Positions 31,683-32,202 of a stretch of 32,202 bases of DNA are shown one piece after another; positions within the stretch are counted from its first letter, which is position 1; each line of letters begins with the position of its first letter. The notes beneath the pieces are model-generated. The model searched no databases, had not been told where the DNA came from, and saw only the letters and a list, made by a program, of their open reading frames with translations. The position numbers and the translations under genes were made by a program. The stretch is from Gordonia sp. UBA5067 (GTDB lineage: Bacteria > Actinomycetota > Actinomycetes > Mycobacteriales > Mycobacteriaceae). The stretch is from positions 1,360-33,561 of the forward strand of contig NZ_DIAX01000042.1 of the NCBI RefSeq assembly GCF_002414845.1, given 5' to 3'.

Positions 31683-32202
31683 TCAGTCCAGGTAGTCGCG
31701 CAGAACCTGGGACCGGGACGGGTGGCGCAGCTTGCTCATCGTCTTGGACTCGATCTGGCGGATGCGTTCCCGGGTCACCCCGTAGACCTGGCCGATCTCA
31801 TCGAGGGTTCGCGGCTGACCGTCGGTCAGGCCGAAGCGCAGGCGGACGACACCGGCCTCGCGCTCAGAGAGCGTCTCCAGCACAGATTGCAGTTGGTCCT
31901 GCAGCAGGGTGAAGCTCACCGCATCGACGGCGACGATGGCCTCGGAATCCTCGATGAAGTCGCCGAGTTGGCTGTCGCCCTCGTCGCCGATCGTCTGGTC
32001 CAGTGAGATCGGCTCGCGCGCATACTGCTGGATCTCAAGCACCTTCTCCGGGGTGATGTCCATCTCGCGGGCAAGTTCCTCGGGCGTCGGCTCCCGGCCG
32101 AGGTCTTGGAGCAACTCCCGCTGGATGCGGCCGAGCTTGTTGATGACCTCGACCATGTGCACCGGAATACGGATGGTGCGGGCCTGGTCGGCCATGGCGC
32201 GG
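31683..32202 (-). CDS. sigA: Principal RNA polymerase sigma factor SigA, C-terminal part
   Basis: Only the last 173 or so codons are in the window; the gene continues past the right edge. Visible are the end of region 2.4/3.0 ([23 protein letters not shown]), region 3.1 ([21 protein letters not shown]), region 3.2 ([22 protein letters not shown]) and region 4 ([48 protein letters not shown]), ending in the group 1 signature LRDYLD. SigB in this window shares the layout but ends in LRAYAV. As the group 1 factor, it should serve the TAnnnT promoters listed here. Confidence 0.97.
   Translation of the reverse strand, partial: RAMADQARTIRIPVHMVEVINKLGRIQRELLQDLGREPTPEELAREMDITPEKVLEIQQYAREPISLDQTIGDEGDSQLGDFIEDSEAIVAVDAVSFTLLQDQLQSVLETLSEREAGVVRLRFGLTDGQPRTLDEIGQVYGVTRERIRQIESKTMSKLRHPSRSQVLRDYLD

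Overview
The window is about 32 kb of high-GC, gene-dense bacterial chromosome. Its gene content and order identify a mycolate-type actinobacterium of the order Mycobacteriales. It resembles Gordonia, Williamsia or Rhodococcus more than Mycobacterium itself, but the genus cannot be fixed from the sequence alone. The order matches the miaB-to-sigA neighbourhood known from Mycobacterium tuberculosis (miaB, membrane protein, DUF349 protein, LigB-like protein, miaA, dapF, hflX, lexA, LysM protein, nrdR, PAC2 protein, ideR, sigB, DUF3099, DUF3039, YihY, sigA). Lineage-specific pieces are inserted: hrpA, an aminotransferase, ahpC/ahpD/oxyR, a small secreted protein, a lipoprotein, and a protein acetylation/deacetylation pair. 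No insertion sequence, phage gene, tRNA, rRNA or CRISPR array was seen, and no stretch over 300 bases lacks a gene.

Layout. 1-6.4 kb: the end of miaB and a membrane protein converge on a DUF349 protein. Then a rightward series follows: LigB-like protein, miaA, dapF, hflX. MiaA and MiaB act in sequence on adenosine 37 of tRNA, DapF makes meso-diaminopimelate for lysine and peptidoglycan, and HflX is a ribosome-associated GTPase. 6.4-8.2 kb: an SOS module, with lexA divergent from a LysM membrane protein across a region carrying LexA boxes and a RecA-independent damage promoter, followed by nrdR. 8.2-13.3 kb: a large HrpA helicase divergent from a class III aminotransferase. 13.3-15.5 kb: a peroxide-defence module, ahpC-ahpD divergent from oxyR. 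15.5-19.7 kb: an F420-type oxidoreductase, a secreted protein, and a PAC2-helicase operon.

19.7-26.5 kb: a lipoprotein and a DUF4192 protein, then ideR. Divergent from ideR are acuC and a GNAT/acyl-CoA-synthetase fusion that overlap by 8 nt and look like opposing protein lysine deacetylase and acetyltransferase. 26.5-32.2 kb: sigB with an ECF-type promoter, DUF3099, DUF3039 and YihY proteins, an XPB-like helicase, a small zinc-ribbon protein, and the 3' part of the principal sigma factor gene sigA.

The region concentrates regulators (LexA, NrdR, OxyR, IdeR, SigB, SigA), and much of its interest lies in its regulatory DNA. Several starts sit 6-8 nt after a TAnnnT -10 element, implying leaderless transcripts. 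Convergent gene pairs are separated by hairpins, some inside coding sequence. No clearly undescribed multi-gene system was found. The best candidates for new biology are the small secreted protein, the lipoprotein, the acetylation pair beside ideR/sigB, and the PAC2-helicase pair.
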